DNA of 64,000 bases from Rhodobacteraceae bacterium XHP0102 (GTDB lineage: Bacteria; Pseudomonadota; Alphaproteobacteria; Rhodobacterales; Rhodobacteraceae): assembly GCA_025751475.1 (NCBI GenBank), contig JAOWLD010000001.1:992001-1056000 (forward strand), in the 5' to 3' direction. Every line of letters begins with the position of its first letter. Within the stretch, counting starts at the first letter, position 1. Below are positions 39,001 to 47,474 of this stretch, in pieces. Under the pieces are notes generated by a model. The model saw only the letters and a program-made list of their open reading frames with translations. It was not told the origin of the DNA and ran no database searches. The translations under genes and the position numbers were made by a program.

Positions 39001-40322
39001 CCCGCTGAAATCGTGAAATCACGTGCCGCAGCCGCGCCAAAAAACGTGGCCACCTCATCAGCAATGACCGCTGTGCCATCCGCGCTGCCTGCGCGTGTGG
39101 GTGCAATATCGGTGGTGATACGCCCGCGCCACGGAAAGGCGGCTTGCACAGACCCGCCATAGGGATCGGGCAAATCATTCTGTGGTAAAATCTCCATCAA
39201 CAAAAACGGGTAGTGCAACACTTTGATACCGCGCGACTTCAGCGCGGCAATGGCCTCAACAATGGCACCGTCAGCAGGTGTTCCGCCATAAACGGAGCGT
39301 TCATTGATCCGCGCGATCACCTCCGCTTGATCGCGTGTGATCCCACCAGAACGCCATGCCATCTCGCGCCCATCTCGGTCCCGTTGTTCGACTTTGGGGC
39401 GAATTTGGCAGCGGCCAACGCGCAAATCATCCCCAAACCAACTGCTCACCAACAAAACTGAAGAAACCGCAGGGTATTCAGCCTCCAAACGGTCTAACGC
39501 GGTGACAAAATCAGGGCGCATCGAGGTGGAATTAACATTGGCACTGCGCACCCGTCCCAAGCCTTCATCAAAGGTCACCGCACGGGTCGATAGCGCATAT
39601 TCCCCTGTCCCTGGGATCAACGCCACCGCCTGCACGGCCGTGTTTAAAACAGGCGCATCCAAACCCGCTGGGGGTTGTGCGGCCCGCGCAACCTCAAAGG
39701 CAAATTGCGGCACACGATTGCCAAATGGGGCCAGCTGCAGATCTTCAAAAACCACATAAGCCAAACCACGATAGGCAGGCACCTGCCCTGCCCCCTCCGT
39801 GGCCTCGATGGTGCTGTCGGGCAATTGATCATCGGTGCCTTTATACAGCCGATAGGAGGCTGTGTCGGGATCCAGCTCCATCCCATCGGCCCAAATGCGA
39901 CCGATCCCCAAAATTGGCCCTTCGCAAATCCCAATCGCCACCGACAGGCTATAGCTGTAACGCGTGGTTGTTTGCGTGACTGTGCCACCGCGACTGCCTT
40001 TGCCCCGCCCGGCCATGGCCGTTTGCGTGCTGGTGGTGACAGTTTCCCGAAAATGACTGGCCCAAATCACCTGTCCACCAATCCGCATTTGCCCATAAAG
40101 GCGCGGCAAGGCGCCCCCCTCGGCTGCGTTGGTGAGACGAAATTGGGTCACGCGCCCTTCGGACACAGGGGCAAGCGCCACCCCTGCCGAAGGCGCATCA
40201 AAACGCTGCCCGATCATCGCGCCTGCCGCACGTCCCAAAGTCGCACCGCTCAGGCCAAAAAATGTGCCAGGAATCGCCGACCCAATCGCCGCTCCTGCCG
40301 CAGATAAAACAAGCGTTGCCAT
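36006..40322 (-). CDS. g15: GTA tail fibre/host-specificity protein (gp15, 'megatron')
   Basis: This is a 1438-residue structural protein at the tail tip of the GTA particle. The Gly/Ala-rich hydrophobic N terminus (MATLVLSAAGAAIGSAIPGTFFGLSG, GRAAGAMIGQ) is typical. A glycoside-hydrolase-like TIM-barrel domain follows (LDYVGIDNYMPLADWREG and KPIWMTEIGCPAVDKGANQPN), then a phage-tail-type beta domain (YDGPMIDMRYSHIWAWDTRPYPAFP). In Rhodobacter capsulatus this protein forms the bulk of the baseplate and may help to pierce the envelope. The frame is uninterrupted. It starts five bases after the g14 stop. Confidence 0.95.
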   Translation of the reverse strand: MATLVLSAAGAAIGSAIPGTFFGLSGATLGRAAGAMIGQRFDAPSAGVALAPVSEGRVTQFRLTNAAEGGALPRLYGQMRIGGQVIWASHFRETVTTSTQTAMAGRGKGSRGGTVTQTTTRYSYSLSVAIGICEGPILGIGRIWADGMELDPDTASYRLYKGTDDQLPDSTIEATEGAGQVPAYRGLAYVVFEDLQLAPFGNRVPQFAFEVARAAQPPAGLDAPVLNTAVQAVALIPGTGEYALSTRAVTFDEGLGRVRSANVNSTSMRPDFVTALDRLEAEYPAVSSVLLVSSWFGDDLRVGRCQIRPKVEQRDRDGREMAWRSGGITRDQAEVIARINERSVYGGTPADGAIVEAIAALKSRGIKVLHYPFLLMEILPQNDLPDPYGGSVQAAFPWRGRITTDIAPTRAGSADGTAVIADEVATFFGAAAARDFTISAGHVSYSGPNEWSYRRFILHNAAICAAAGGVEGFSIGSEMRGLTSLRDRVGFPAVAQLRALLSEVRQILPEAKLGYSADWSEYFGHQPQDGTGDVFFHLDPLWSDSALDYVGIDNYMPLADWREGADHLDAQSYDSEKNIAYLQSNIEGGEGYEWFYASAADRDAQNRTPITDGLSDKPWVFRYKDLRNWWRNPHFDRIDGVEGNALDLRGDINDATVAQNATVEDRVGFNPSGRAVARITLGIAGRVYLDRDLVVDQVYRFEALMRSGTAVTVQGALSLNDGAVKESYTLGPDWQRVVLIFTATTITNQLNICDNRAGGDAGVIEVSEIALVSEAAQTAWIPESKPIWMTEIGCPAVDKGANQPNVFLDPKSSENAVPYYSNGARDDAMQMQFLRAWFGYWLDPAKNPVSEVYDGPMIDMRYSHIWAWDTRPYPAFPQRDETWSDGENYARGHWVSGRAAAQPLSAVVAEICARAGLRDVDVSRLYDVVSGHISLEQDSARGQLQDLMQAFGITAFEREGALRFAGLPLRAKAHIREAKTALEQDQGGLTRIRDAQVGQLGRVQLGFSEPEMAYEPALIESRFAQSDPNALKQARLSLALRRGQARAIAQRWLAEARVSQDRLEFALPPSQRDLGAGDVIADEQGETWRIERVEDRGTLQIEALRVDLTLRGIVEEAEGPLRFVGTVPPMPVMPLFLDLPLLRGDENPVAPYVGAVATPWPNRVAVYSSEGGSAGNVRLDTVLDQPLILGKTETPLPFAQSGVWDRGDPLRVRFTSGALSSLDRIALLNGGNLAAIGSGDGANWQLFQFEQANLIAPNLWDLSMRLRGQAGSDGIMPALWPIGSYVALITPALSQIDLPLTARGLQRDYRIGPAARNFDDPSFVTRSLGFAGEGLRPYAPAHLRAVWSAGGWDIGFIRRTRIDGDNWQGAEVPLGETQEQYHLRIRQNGVILRDVTLSSPTYRYEGADVVAPPFEIEVAQISDSFGAGPFARKLIHDI

Positions 40323-40327
40323 TTGGG

Positions 40328-40756
40328 TTAAAACCTTTCTGGAAATCGAAACCGTGCCACGATGCGCCGCGACCATGCGGGCGCCAAGGCGCTCTCAACA
40401 ACACCATGGCCGCTATAGGCATGAATGAACCGCGCGGGATATCCTTGCGATAAAATTCCCAAATGTTTCGCAACCGCACCCCTGTGCATCCGAAACAACA
40501 ACACATCCCCGCTGCGAAGGTCGCAGTCGGCAACTGGATGCAAATGACGCAATGCGGCCTGCCAAAGCCGCTCCTCCCCTGTCGCTTCCGACCAATCATA
40601 GCTGTAGGCAGGCACCGCTTCAGGTTCCGCACCGCAACATTCCCGCCAAACGCCGCGGATCAGGCCAAGACAATCGCACCCCGCACCTTTTACGCTGGCC
40701 TGATGCATATAGGGTGTTCCAATCCAGCCTCTGGCGGCCTCCACAATTCCACTCAT
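40328..40756 (-). CDS. g14: GTA NlpC/P60-type cell-wall peptidase (gp14)
   Basis: This 142-residue enzyme probably opens the peptidoglycan of the recipient cell during DNA entry. It has GWIGTPYMHQASVKGAGCDCLGL with catalytic Cys29, then GDVLLFR and the His of AKHLGIL, the NlpC/P60 order. The ATG at 40754-40756 overlaps the g13 stop (ATGA). A longer frame upstream lies in g13. Confidence 0.92.
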   Translation of the reverse strand: MSGIVEAARGWIGTPYMHQASVKGAGCDCLGLIRGVWRECCGAEPEAVPAYSYDWSEATGEERLWQAALRHLHPVADCDLRSGDVLLFRMHRGAVAKHLGILSQGYPARFIHAYSGHGVVESALAPAWSRRIVARFRFPERF

Positions 40757-41625
40757 CGGCGGCTGCCACCGTTGCGATATTCCGCCCGCGCGGGGTAAGA
40801 CATCTGCCAATCTTCCCCAGGAATATCCGGAAATCCCTGAAAATTCAGAAGATTGTCAAATTTATCTCGGCAAGTGGTCCAACGCTTGTCACATCCCGCG
40901 CGCAAAATGGCGTTTTGACCAAGGTCTGCCTCTAAATCCGACCACAGCGTGATTTGGCGATAGGTGGCAAAGCGTTGATCCAATTTGATCAAGGCGCGCG
41001 CGCCTGCGATTTCGACCGTGCCGCGCTCAAAATGGGCCAGCGGAAATGCCAGAACCTCAAAGGTCTCAAAGCGCAGGATACGCGCCTCTTGATCGACAAA
41101 GCGAACGGGTGCTTCGGCGCGCACACTGGGCGCATCCAGATCAGCGCGACAGCGCAGATCACCCAAGACGGCATCACAATCGCGGCCATAGGCGCGCCCG
41201 CGAGATTGGTTTAGCGCCTCCGATAGGCCGCGCAGCTCCACCTCGAATTGACCCGCTTTGCGGGTGATTTCCCCCATATGACCCTTGAATTGAACCATAC
41301 GCGCTTCTGGCGCATCCCATCTGACCAGATAGGCCGTCACTTCTGCCCCATCATAAAGACCGCGCGCAATATCTGCCTCTGCGATCACATCATCGCGCAG
41401 CGCTCCAATGGCAAAACCATTATCAACGGAAAGGCCCGTCTCCTGCGCCAAAGCGCCCGCTGACAGCCCGCTGTCGGCCCGAAACGTCACGCCGTCAAAA
41501 TGCAAATTGCGGTCGTGATCTGTAAACCCCAACACGACCCCGTCCTTGCGCATGATTTTCCACGCGCGCGCTACCTGTGTCGCGCCCGTTGCCAAATGAC
41601 TGAGGAAATCGTCCCGCCCGCTCAT
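40753..41625 (-). CDS. g13: GTA tail hub protein (gp13, DUF2163)
   Basis: This 290-residue protein of the DUF2163 / GTA hub family contains the cysteine-rich stretch YGRDCDAVLGDLRCRADLD and a C-terminal ILRAGCDKRWTTCRDKFDNLLNFQGFPDIPG. In the Rhodobacter particle the hub proteins connect the distal tail ring with the megatron and bind iron-sulfur clusters through such cysteines. The start overlaps the g12 stop by four bases. Confidence 0.92.
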   Translation of the reverse strand: MSGRDDFLSHLATGATQVARAWKIMRKDGVVLGFTDHDRNLHFDGVTFRADSGLSAGALAQETGLSVDNGFAIGALRDDVIAEADIARGLYDGAEVTAYLVRWDAPEARMVQFKGHMGEITRKAGQFEVELRGLSEALNQSRGRAYGRDCDAVLGDLRCRADLDAPSVRAEAPVRFVDQEARILRFETFEVLAFPLAHFERGTVEIAGARALIKLDQRFATYRQITLWSDLEADLGQNAILRAGCDKRWTTCRDKFDNLLNFQGFPDIPGEDWQMSYPARAEYRNGGSRR

Positions 41626-42254
41626 AGACGGATCTCCAAGATCGGAACATCGGGCAATTCACCTGCCTCAAAGGCGGCATTGGAAATGGATAGAAAATCC
41701 GTATCAAACCGTGCGGGCACGTCAAATTCATAGCCCGCCGTGACCTCCTCCCCCAATTCGGGGATCTCGCTAAAGGTGACAATTCCAGTGGTTTCATCCA
41801 CCTCAAAATGCACGCCTTCAACCATAACATCGCCCGCCACAGCCACACGTAACGATCCTGCAACGGGTTTGGTGATCTCGCGGCGCTGCTCTACACCGCC
41901 CGAGCGATAGGTTTTTATCAACTGAAACAGCGCCGTTTCCCCATCACCCAAAGCAATCAATTGATCCTCAGGGCCAGGTGTGGCACTCGGCGCGCAGCTT
42001 TTATAATCCGTCCAGTCTTTCCAACGAAACCCATGGATGGGACCGCGCCGCGCCTCGAAAAACGCCAAAACTTCGGCCAGATCATCCAAACTGCGCACCC
42101 CGAATCCCGCCGCATAGCGGCGGCGCGATTGCGCCCATGGGGTGTTGCGCTCCTCAAAACCATTTTGCAGCGTCACAATTTCACTGCGGATTTCTGGCCC
42201 GCCAGAGGCCCCGAAACTGACCGAGACGGGGAATTGTATTTCGTGAAACGCCAT
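41622..42254 (-). CDS. g12: GTA distal tail protein (gp12, DUF2460)
   Basis: This 210-residue protein begins MAFHEIQFPVSVSFGASGGPE and has the family patterns ERNTPWAQSRRRYAAGFGVRSLDDLAEVLAFFEARRG and HGFRWKDWTDYKS. It forms the distal ring of the tail tube. The ATG at 42252-42254 has AAAGGA six bases before it. A GTG one codon upstream is also possible. Confidence 0.93.
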   Translation of the reverse strand: MAFHEIQFPVSVSFGASGGPEIRSEIVTLQNGFEERNTPWAQSRRRYAAGFGVRSLDDLAEVLAFFEARRGPIHGFRWKDWTDYKSCAPSATPGPEDQLIALGDGETALFQLIKTYRSGGVEQRREITKPVAGSLRVAVAGDVMVEGVHFEVDETTGIVTFSEIPELGEEVTAGYEFDVPARFDTDFLSISNAAFEAGELPDVPILEIRL

Positions 42255-42271
42255 CACGCATCCTTTCCGAT

Positions 42272-42913
42272 TTAGCGGTTGCGCTGCCCCATCTCCAAGG
42301 CGCGCGCCATTTGTGTTGCGATTTGGGATCGGCTGCGTTGAAAGCTGTGCACGTCAGGCGTGGCGATATTGATGGTGATCTGTGCGGGGCGGGCCATGCC
42401 TTGGGATTGAACCCCCAATCGGCCATCACTGCCACGGGTTAGCGGCATAATGGCCTCTGGCCCCGCCTCCCCCATGACGCCGAGGCCCCCTCCCGCCATG
42501 GCAAACGGGGTTGCGCGGTTCACCACGCCGCCACGCGCAAAAGGTTGCATCGTGGCGCCCATTTGAAACGGGGCAATAGCCCCCAATAGGCCGCTCAACC
42601 CTCTGCCAACCGCCCCGCCGATTTGGGTCTCAATCGGGCGCATGGCATTTCGATAGGCGCTGTTGATCATCCGATCCGCCAAGCCGCGAAAGGCCTCAGA
42701 TAGGCTTGCGCCATCCACAACAATCTCGCGCATGGCGCGGCTCACCCCGCTTTGCAGGGCGCGCGATAATCCCTGCGCATCGCGGTTGGTGGTCGAGAGG
42801 GCCGCTTGCATATTGCGCAGCTCGCTTTGAAATTGCCGCGCCATGGTCGATGTCGCGTTCATCGCATCTTCAACTTGATCCAATTGCCGCGCCAAAATCT
42901 GTGATTGTGACAT
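42272..42913 (-). CDS. g11: GTA tape measure protein (gp11)
   Basis: This is a 213-residue tape measure protein, very short compared with phage tape measures, as expected for the short GTA tail. An N-terminal helical, Gln-rich part (QILARQLDQVEDAMNATSTMARQF) leads to LAFR-like RMINSAYRNAMRPIE. A Gly-rich segment then contains FARGGVVNRATPFAMAGGGLGVMGEAGPEAIMPL, the conserved tape-measure C-terminal signature. It lies between g10.1 and g12. Confidence 0.93.
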   Translation of the reverse strand: MSQSQILARQLDQVEDAMNATSTMARQFQSELRNMQAALSTTNRDAQGLSRALQSGVSRAMREIVVDGASLSEAFRGLADRMINSAYRNAMRPIETQIGGAVGRGLSGLLGAIAPFQMGATMQPFARGGVVNRATPFAMAGGGLGVMGEAGPEAIMPLTRGSDGRLGVQSQGMARPAQITINIATPDVHSFQRSRSQIATQMARALEMGQRNR

Positions 42914-42919
42914 CCTCGC

Positions 42920-43114
42920 CTATCCTTCCTTTGGTGCGGGGTAATCGGGAAAGCGCGTCATCAACGCCTCCAGATCGCCGCGTAATAAAACCGCTCGCTC
43001 TCCCCCGCACAGCAGCGAAAGCTCATAGGGTGTCAGCCGCCAAAATTGGTCTGGACTGATCCCCAAATCGCGCATCGCCACCCGATACAATGCGGGCCAA
43101 TCAAACCCTGTCAT
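42920..43114 (-). CDS. g10.1: GTA tail assembly small protein (gp10.1)
   Basis: This is a 64-residue protein of the phage tail assembly chaperone-like family. The pattern FDWPALYRVAMRDLGISPDQFWRLTPYELSLLC is conserved in Rhodobacterales GTAs. It overlaps g10 by four bases and sits just before the tape measure gene, the normal place for a tail chaperone pair (gp10 and gp10.1). Confidence 0.88.
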   Translation of the reverse strand: MTGFDWPALYRVAMRDLGISPDQFWRLTPYELSLLCGGERAVLLRGDLEALMTRFPDYPAPKEG

Positions 43115-43434
43115 GGCGCGGGCCCCTGAAAGGCAAGGATCAACAAACGCGCGGCAACGCGCGTGGCCTCGGCCACCCCACCTTCGATCTCGGCTTGGGC
43201 CAAATCATCGACTTCGCCTTGCCACCCCCCACCGCGCAGCCCCGCCACCAACAGCAGCAAAATATCCTGCGCGCGCAGCTGCGCCCCCTCGAAACGGGCA
43301 ATCAGATCAGCCAGGCTTTCCGTGCCAAGCGCCGCCTCCAATTCCGCCAGCCCATGCAGGGTCAGCCGCGCGACATGGCGTTGCCCGTCAATCGTCAGCG
43401 CGACCTCACCCCTGACTTCATTGACCATAATCAA
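43111..43434 (-). CDS. g10: GTA tail assembly chaperone (gp10)
   Basis: This 107-residue protein of the GTA-gp10 family has the pattern MVNEVRGEVALTIDGQRHVARLTLHGLAELEAALGTESLADLIARFE. It probably coats the tape measure protein during tail assembly. Its ATG overlaps the g9 stop by four bases. Confidence 0.9.
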   Translation of the reverse strand: MIMVNEVRGEVALTIDGQRHVARLTLHGLAELEAALGTESLADLIARFEGAQLRAQDILLLLVAGLRGGGWQGEVDDLAQAEIEGGVAEATRVAARLLILAFQGPAP

Positions 43435-43844
43435 AGCTCGACAAAACTCAGCAGTCCCGCTGAGGCCATGGAAATTTCATAGCTGGCCTCCCCATCATGG
43501 CTGCCCGCATATTCCAAAGCGGTGATTTGGAACTTGCCCTCGATCACGCCAAAGTCTGGGATGACCACCTGAAATTCTGGGATTTGTCCATCAAAGAACA
43601 CCGCCCGCGCCCGCGCATCACTATCGGCATCGCGGAAAATCCCTGATCCCGACAGCGCAGCGGATTTGACCCCTGCCCCAGCCAGTAATTCCCGCCAACC
43701 ACCCTCCGATGAAAGGGACGTGACATCAACACTTTGCGCGTTAAAGCTAATCCGCGTGCTGCGCAGGCCGGCAAAGGTTTCAAAGACACCGTTGCCGTCA
43801 ATATCAATCTTGATCAGTAAATCCTTACCGCTTTGCGCCGCCAT
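43431..43844 (-). CDS. g9: GTA major tail tube protein (gp9)
   Basis: This is a 137-residue protein that stacks into the tail tube. Family patterns are KDLLIKIDIDGNGVFETFAGLRSTRISFN and GGWRELLAGAGVKSAALSGSGIF, with an acidic, soluble C terminus. It has the strongest ribosome site in the cluster (AAAGGAGAG), consistent with a need for many copies, and is separated from g8 by 39 bases. Confidence 0.93.
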   Translation of the reverse strand: MAAQSGKDLLIKIDIDGNGVFETFAGLRSTRISFNAQSVDVTSLSSEGGWRELLAGAGVKSAALSGSGIFRDADSDARARAVFFDGQIPEFQVVIPDFGVIEGKFQITALEYAGSHDGEASYEISMASAGLLSFVEL

Positions 43845-43883
43845 GGCCGCTCTCCTTTGAAATGATATAATGAAATGAGACGG

Positions 43884-44294
43884 TTATTGCGCGTCATCAA
43901 TCAATGCGCGAAACCACAGCTCTACTTCGCGTGCGGTGTCAGTCTTGCGCGCACGGGCACGCAGAAACCCGATGTTTACCAACACACCGCGCGCCAAACT
44001 CAGGTCAGACCCCGCAAGAAGCGCATCGGAAACGGCCACTGCCGCCTGCTTTGCGGCCAGGAAACCTGCCGTATTTCCGATAATGGTAATCGCAAATTCA
44101 TGTGTCGCACCTGCACCGCTGCCATCCGCAAAAACCCGTGCTTCTTCGGGTCCGATCACGACATACAGCGTGGGCAAGCTGCCTTCGGGCAGCGCATCAA
44201 AGATATTGCTGCCAACAATCGCCGCCAAAGCACTGTCTTGGGTCAAACGATCAAACACCGCCATTTGCAACGCGGCACTGGCCCCATAGCTCAT
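43884..44294 (-). CDS. g8: GTA tail terminator protein (gp8, DUF3168)
   Basis: This 136-residue DUF3168 protein begins MSYGASAALQMAVFDRLTQD and has IFDALPEGSLPTLYVVIGPEE and HEFAITIIGNTAG. It caps the head-proximal end of the tail tube. The start overlaps the g7 stop by four bases. Confidence 0.92.
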   Translation of the reverse strand: MSYGASAALQMAVFDRLTQDSALAAIVGSNIFDALPEGSLPTLYVVIGPEEARVFADGSGAGATHEFAITIIGNTAGFLAAKQAAVAVSDALLAGSDLSLARGVLVNIGFLRARARKTDTAREVELWFRALIDDAQ

Positions 44295-44611
44295 GCCCCC
44301 GTCTCCTCTGTTGCAAAGCAGATCAAATACCGCCCCAGCCCATCGGCTTCGGTGACGGCATCAATGCTGTAAATCCGCGTTCCATCCACAAAGCGTTGCG
44401 AAGGGGTGGGACGCATAGGCGCGCCTTGCGGGGCCGCACGCAAGGTGATCTGCAATCCCAATCTGGCGATGTTTTCCGATTGGCTACCACCGCGGGGCAA
44501 CACCTCGGCCCAGACCGCACCCAGCCTTTCCCAGCTCAATAGAAACCCGCCCGCGCCATCGGCCACCCTGATGGGCGTCTCCAAATATAATTTGCGCCGC
44601 AGGATCCTCAT
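44291..44611 (-). CDS. g7: GTA head-tail stopper protein (gp7)
   Basis: This 106-residue phage head-tail adaptor family protein has LYLETPIRVADGAGGFLLSWERLGAVWAEVLPRGGS and a C-terminal beta hairpin. It closes the portal channel after DNA packaging. The start overlaps the g6 stop by four bases. Confidence 0.92.
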   Translation of the reverse strand: MRILRRKLYLETPIRVADGAGGFLLSWERLGAVWAEVLPRGGSQSENIARLGLQITLRAAPQGAPMRPTPSQRFVDGTRIYSIDAVTEADGLGRYLICFATEETGA

Positions 44612-45192
44612 GGCCGCGCCCCGATCCGCAGCGGGCGGTAGGGTTCGATCAACATAGCAACCGCAAAGGGGATTTCCGCGCCTTCGCGCCCCACCCCATC
44701 ATGGAATCCTGCGGCCATAATCAAAACGGCTTGCCGCAAATCTGGCGGAATATCCTCCCAAGCGGCCCCATAACCTGCGCGCAAAACAAGATCGATGTGG
44801 CCGCCAAATGACGGGTTCGGAAGCCCCGCCGATCCAGATTCAATTGCCGGGCGATGCAAATCCGCGCGCAGCCTGTAACGCGCGGGATCCACGTGTGTTT
44901 CCACACCTGCACGATTGACCAATGTCACTGTTTCGATCTCGCGCACTGGGGCAATAGGTAGGCGATGGGCATGACCCTGTTGCCATTGCGATATCTGCAA
45001 GGAAAAGCGCCGCTCAAACAGCACCTTGCCAATCCGCGCCTCAATCGCGGAAATCGCCGCGCGCAAACAACTTTCGAGTGTGGCGTTCTCACTGCCATCA
45101 TCGGCAAATCCTGATGCAAGCCGCAAATGGCGACCCAGCTCCGCAACAGGCAGCGCGGCCGTGGCAATCGAGGTCAATTCGACCATCATCAT
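44608..45192 (-). CDS. g6: GTA head-tail connector/adaptor protein (gp6)
   Basis: This is a 194-residue protein of the phage connector family. It begins MMMVELTSIATAALPVAELGRHLRLASGFADD and has LRAAISAIEARIGKVLFERRF and the C-terminal PPDLRQAVLIMAAGFHDGVG. ATG 45192 has GGAG nine bases before it and matches the usual N terminus. The frame stays open for 54 more codons upstream, but that part lies in the 189-base gap after g5 and looks non-coding. Confidence 0.9.
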   Translation of the reverse strand: MMMVELTSIATAALPVAELGRHLRLASGFADDGSENATLESCLRAAISAIEARIGKVLFERRFSLQISQWQQGHAHRLPIAPVREIETVTLVNRAGVETHVDPARYRLRADLHRPAIESGSAGLPNPSFGGHIDLVLRAGYGAAWEDIPPDLRQAVLIMAAGFHDGVGREGAEIPFAVAMLIEPYRPLRIGARP

Positions 45193-45381
45193 ATCGTCAT
45201 GCTCCAAAATGAAACGGGTCTGTTGGGGCGATGCACCTGACCGCAGGAAAGCCGCGTTCATGCATGTCGCTCGGGGGTTATGCTGCCTGCCAGACCATGC
45301 AGACCGCCCCCCATGCGGCAAAGGCACATCGCCCCGCCCCGCGCAGATCACCACCGCGCAGGGATCAGGAACTCAGACCGG

Positions 45382-46575
45382 TCAGGCGGTGCCGAATTTC
45401 AGCAGTTTGATCGCGGCGAAATCGCTGACATCTCCGCCGACACGTTTGGTTGCATAGAACAAAACATGGGGTTTCGCGCTAAACGGATCGCGCAAAACGC
45501 GCAATTCGGGACGCTCGGCAATGGTATAGCCCGCACGGAAATCGCCAAAGGCAATCGCGGTGCTATCAAGCGCGATATCGGGCATATCCTCGGCAATCAA
45601 AACAGGATAGCCCATCAGCCGCGCGGGCTCCCCTGCGGCCAGCCCGTCAGACCAAAGGAAACGGCCATCGGCATCTTTCATCTTGCGCACAGCGCCCGCC
45701 GTTTTTGAATTCATGATGAAATTCGCATTGGCGCGATAGCGCGCCCCAAGCGCATAAACCAGATCGACAATCGCATCCGAGGGCGCGGCCGCATCAAAAT
45801 CGCCCGCCGCCCCCGTGACCACATAGCCAAGATTGCCCCAAGACCAAAGCTCATGATCCACGCTCGGGTGCGACAGAAGCCCCAAAGGCTTGTCGATGCC
45901 GTCCCCTGTCAGAAAGGCAGCCGCCTCAGCGCGGGCAAATTTATCGGCAATGCGATCCGCAAGCCAGGTCTCGATGTCAAATGCGCTATCGTCCAACAGG
46001 CGTTGACTGGCCTTTGGCAGGGCCGACAATTCATGCAGCGGGATGGAAATCCGCTCGATCTGCGGTGTGTCAGTCTCGGTGGCGGCTCCTGTTTCTGTGG
46101 CCCATCCCGCACCGATATCACTGTGATCGACCAAGACATCAAATGAACTGGCTTCCACATTTACAACATTTGCAACCGCACGAAGCGAGGATGAGCTGCG
46201 CAACACCGAGGAAATGCGATCTGCGGTCTGTGGATCAACCAAATAGCCGCCCTCTGCATTAATGGCACTGGACAGCGCTTTGCCCTCCAACGCGATCCCG
46301 CGCAGCGCGTCCTCATCACCGCTGCGCAAATAGCGGTCCAGCGCCTTGCGATGTGGTGCGTCTTCATGGGTCGCGGCTGACAGCTGCGGACGGGTGGTGT
46401 TTAGGTTGTGATGTTTCAGCATAGCAATCCGCTCATCCTGTTTGTTAAGCTTGACATTGATCTCGGTATGCAGGCGATGCACATCACCCAACAAACCCTC
46501 GAGGGCCGTGGTCATCTGCGCCACAGCGTCGCCGCTCTGATGCGCCCGCGGCGCATCTGATTTTTGCTCTGTCAT
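45382..46575 (-). CDS. g5: GTA major capsid protein (gp5, HK97 fold)
   Basis: This is a 397-residue major capsid protein. An N-terminal scaffold-like helical delta domain (about residues 15-110, TALEGLLGDVHRLHTEINVKLNKQDERIAML) is removed by the protease. It is followed by the HK97 coat core: ALSSAINAEGGYLVDPQTADRI, ISIPLHELSALPKASQRLLDDSAFDIETWLADRIADKFARAEA and AFLTGDGIDKPLG. The ATG at 46573-46575 fits the family. Its frame is intact. Confidence 0.95.
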   Translation of the reverse strand: MTEQKSDAPRAHQSGDAVAQMTTALEGLLGDVHRLHTEINVKLNKQDERIAMLKHHNLNTTRPQLSAATHEDAPHRKALDRYLRSGDEDALRGIALEGKALSSAINAEGGYLVDPQTADRISSVLRSSSSLRAVANVVNVEASSFDVLVDHSDIGAGWATETGAATETDTPQIERISIPLHELSALPKASQRLLDDSAFDIETWLADRIADKFARAEAAAFLTGDGIDKPLGLLSHPSVDHELWSWGNLGYVVTGAAGDFDAAAPSDAIVDLVYALGARYRANANFIMNSKTAGAVRKMKDADGRFLWSDGLAAGEPARLMGYPVLIAEDMPDIALDSTAIAFGDFRAGYTIAERPELRVLRDPFSAKPHVLFYATKRVGGDVSDFAAIKLLKFGTA

Positions 46576-46641
46576 CTCAATTTTCCTTGATGTGGATCGG
46601 CTCAATCAGCCGCCTTTGGCCTTGCAGATCTCAACCAGATC

Positions 46642-47220
46642 TTAACGCAAAGCCCCCAATTGCGCGCGCAGATCTTGCAATTTGCGCGTCCAATCTTGCA
46701 CGCTCTCATACGTGCTTGATTGTGCCTTGCGCGCATCAACGCGCGCCTGACTTAGCATTGGAAATGTCACCAAGGACACTTCCCATAATTCCACTTCACG
46801 CAACACACGTTGTCCTTGTGCGTTGCGCTGTGATTTGATCGTGCGATATCCAATGGACAAACCATCAATCGCGCCCGCCTCGATCAAGGCCCGCGCCTCG
46901 CGCCCCTTGGCCACCGCATCAAGCAGCCGCCCAGACACCCATAACCCCCGCGCATCTTCACGGATGTCATCCCAAATCCCAATCGGGCTGGCGGGATCAT
47001 GCTGCCACAGCATTTTCACACTGACACCCTGCGCCTTCAGGCGCGACAGCGCATCGCCATAGGCGCCTTTCTCGACAATATCACCGCCTTGATCCACCGC
47101 ACCAAACAGACTGGCATAGCCCGCAATCGTGCCAGATTGCCCCAAAACGGGACTGCGCTCGAACTTACAGAATTTTGTCTCCAAACCTTCTGCGGCTCTG
47201 ATCTCATCACCGATATCCAT
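46642..47220 (-). CDS. g4: GTA prohead protease (gp4)
   Basis: This is a 192-residue U35-type prohead protease that trims the capsid precursor. It has ETKFCKFERSPVLGQSGTIAGYASLFGAVDQGGDIVEKGAY, the catalytic His in MLWQHDPASPIG and the catalytic Ser in IDGLSIGYRT. It lies between g3.5 and g5 as in other GTAs. Confidence 0.94.
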   Translation of the reverse strand: MDIGDEIRAAEGLETKFCKFERSPVLGQSGTIAGYASLFGAVDQGGDIVEKGAYGDALSRLKAQGVSVKMLWQHDPASPIGIWDDIREDARGLWVSGRLLDAVAKGREARALIEAGAIDGLSIGYRTIKSQRNAQGQRVLREVELWEVSLVTFPMLSQARVDARKAQSSTYESVQDWTRKLQDLRAQLGALR

Positions 47221-47231
47221 ATCGCCTCCCT

Positions 47232-47474
47232 CTACGGGTGTGAAAATTCAATCAAACGGGTGGCCGCTTCGGCAAACACCACGCTTGCAATGCCAAAAAC
47301 GGCCAACCACAGCCGCCGCTCCAACCGCTCGATCGCGGCCTCAATTGCACTCAGCCGGAAATTCAACGCGGTCCATTTTTCATCTAGAACCCGCTCATTG
47401 GCCTCGATCCGTGCTTCAGCCATCTCAAATGGGTCGTAAAGAAACCGTGACCCGCTCGCCTTGCGCATGGTCAT
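47232..47474 (-). CDS. GTA small head-formation protein (gp3.5-like)
   Basis: This is an 80-residue protein with YDPFEMAEARIEANERVLDEKWTALNFRLSAIEAAIERLERR, a likely coiled coil, and then a hydrophobic span LWLAVFGIASVVFAEAATRL. Position and pattern match g3.5 between portal and protease in Rhodobacterales GTAs. The function is unknown. A capsid assembly or membrane-linked role is possible. It overlaps the portal gene end by four bases. Confidence 0.85.
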   Translation of the reverse strand: MTMRKASGSRFLYDPFEMAEARIEANERVLDEKWTALNFRLSAIEAAIERLERRLWLAVFGIASVVFAEAATRLIEFSHP

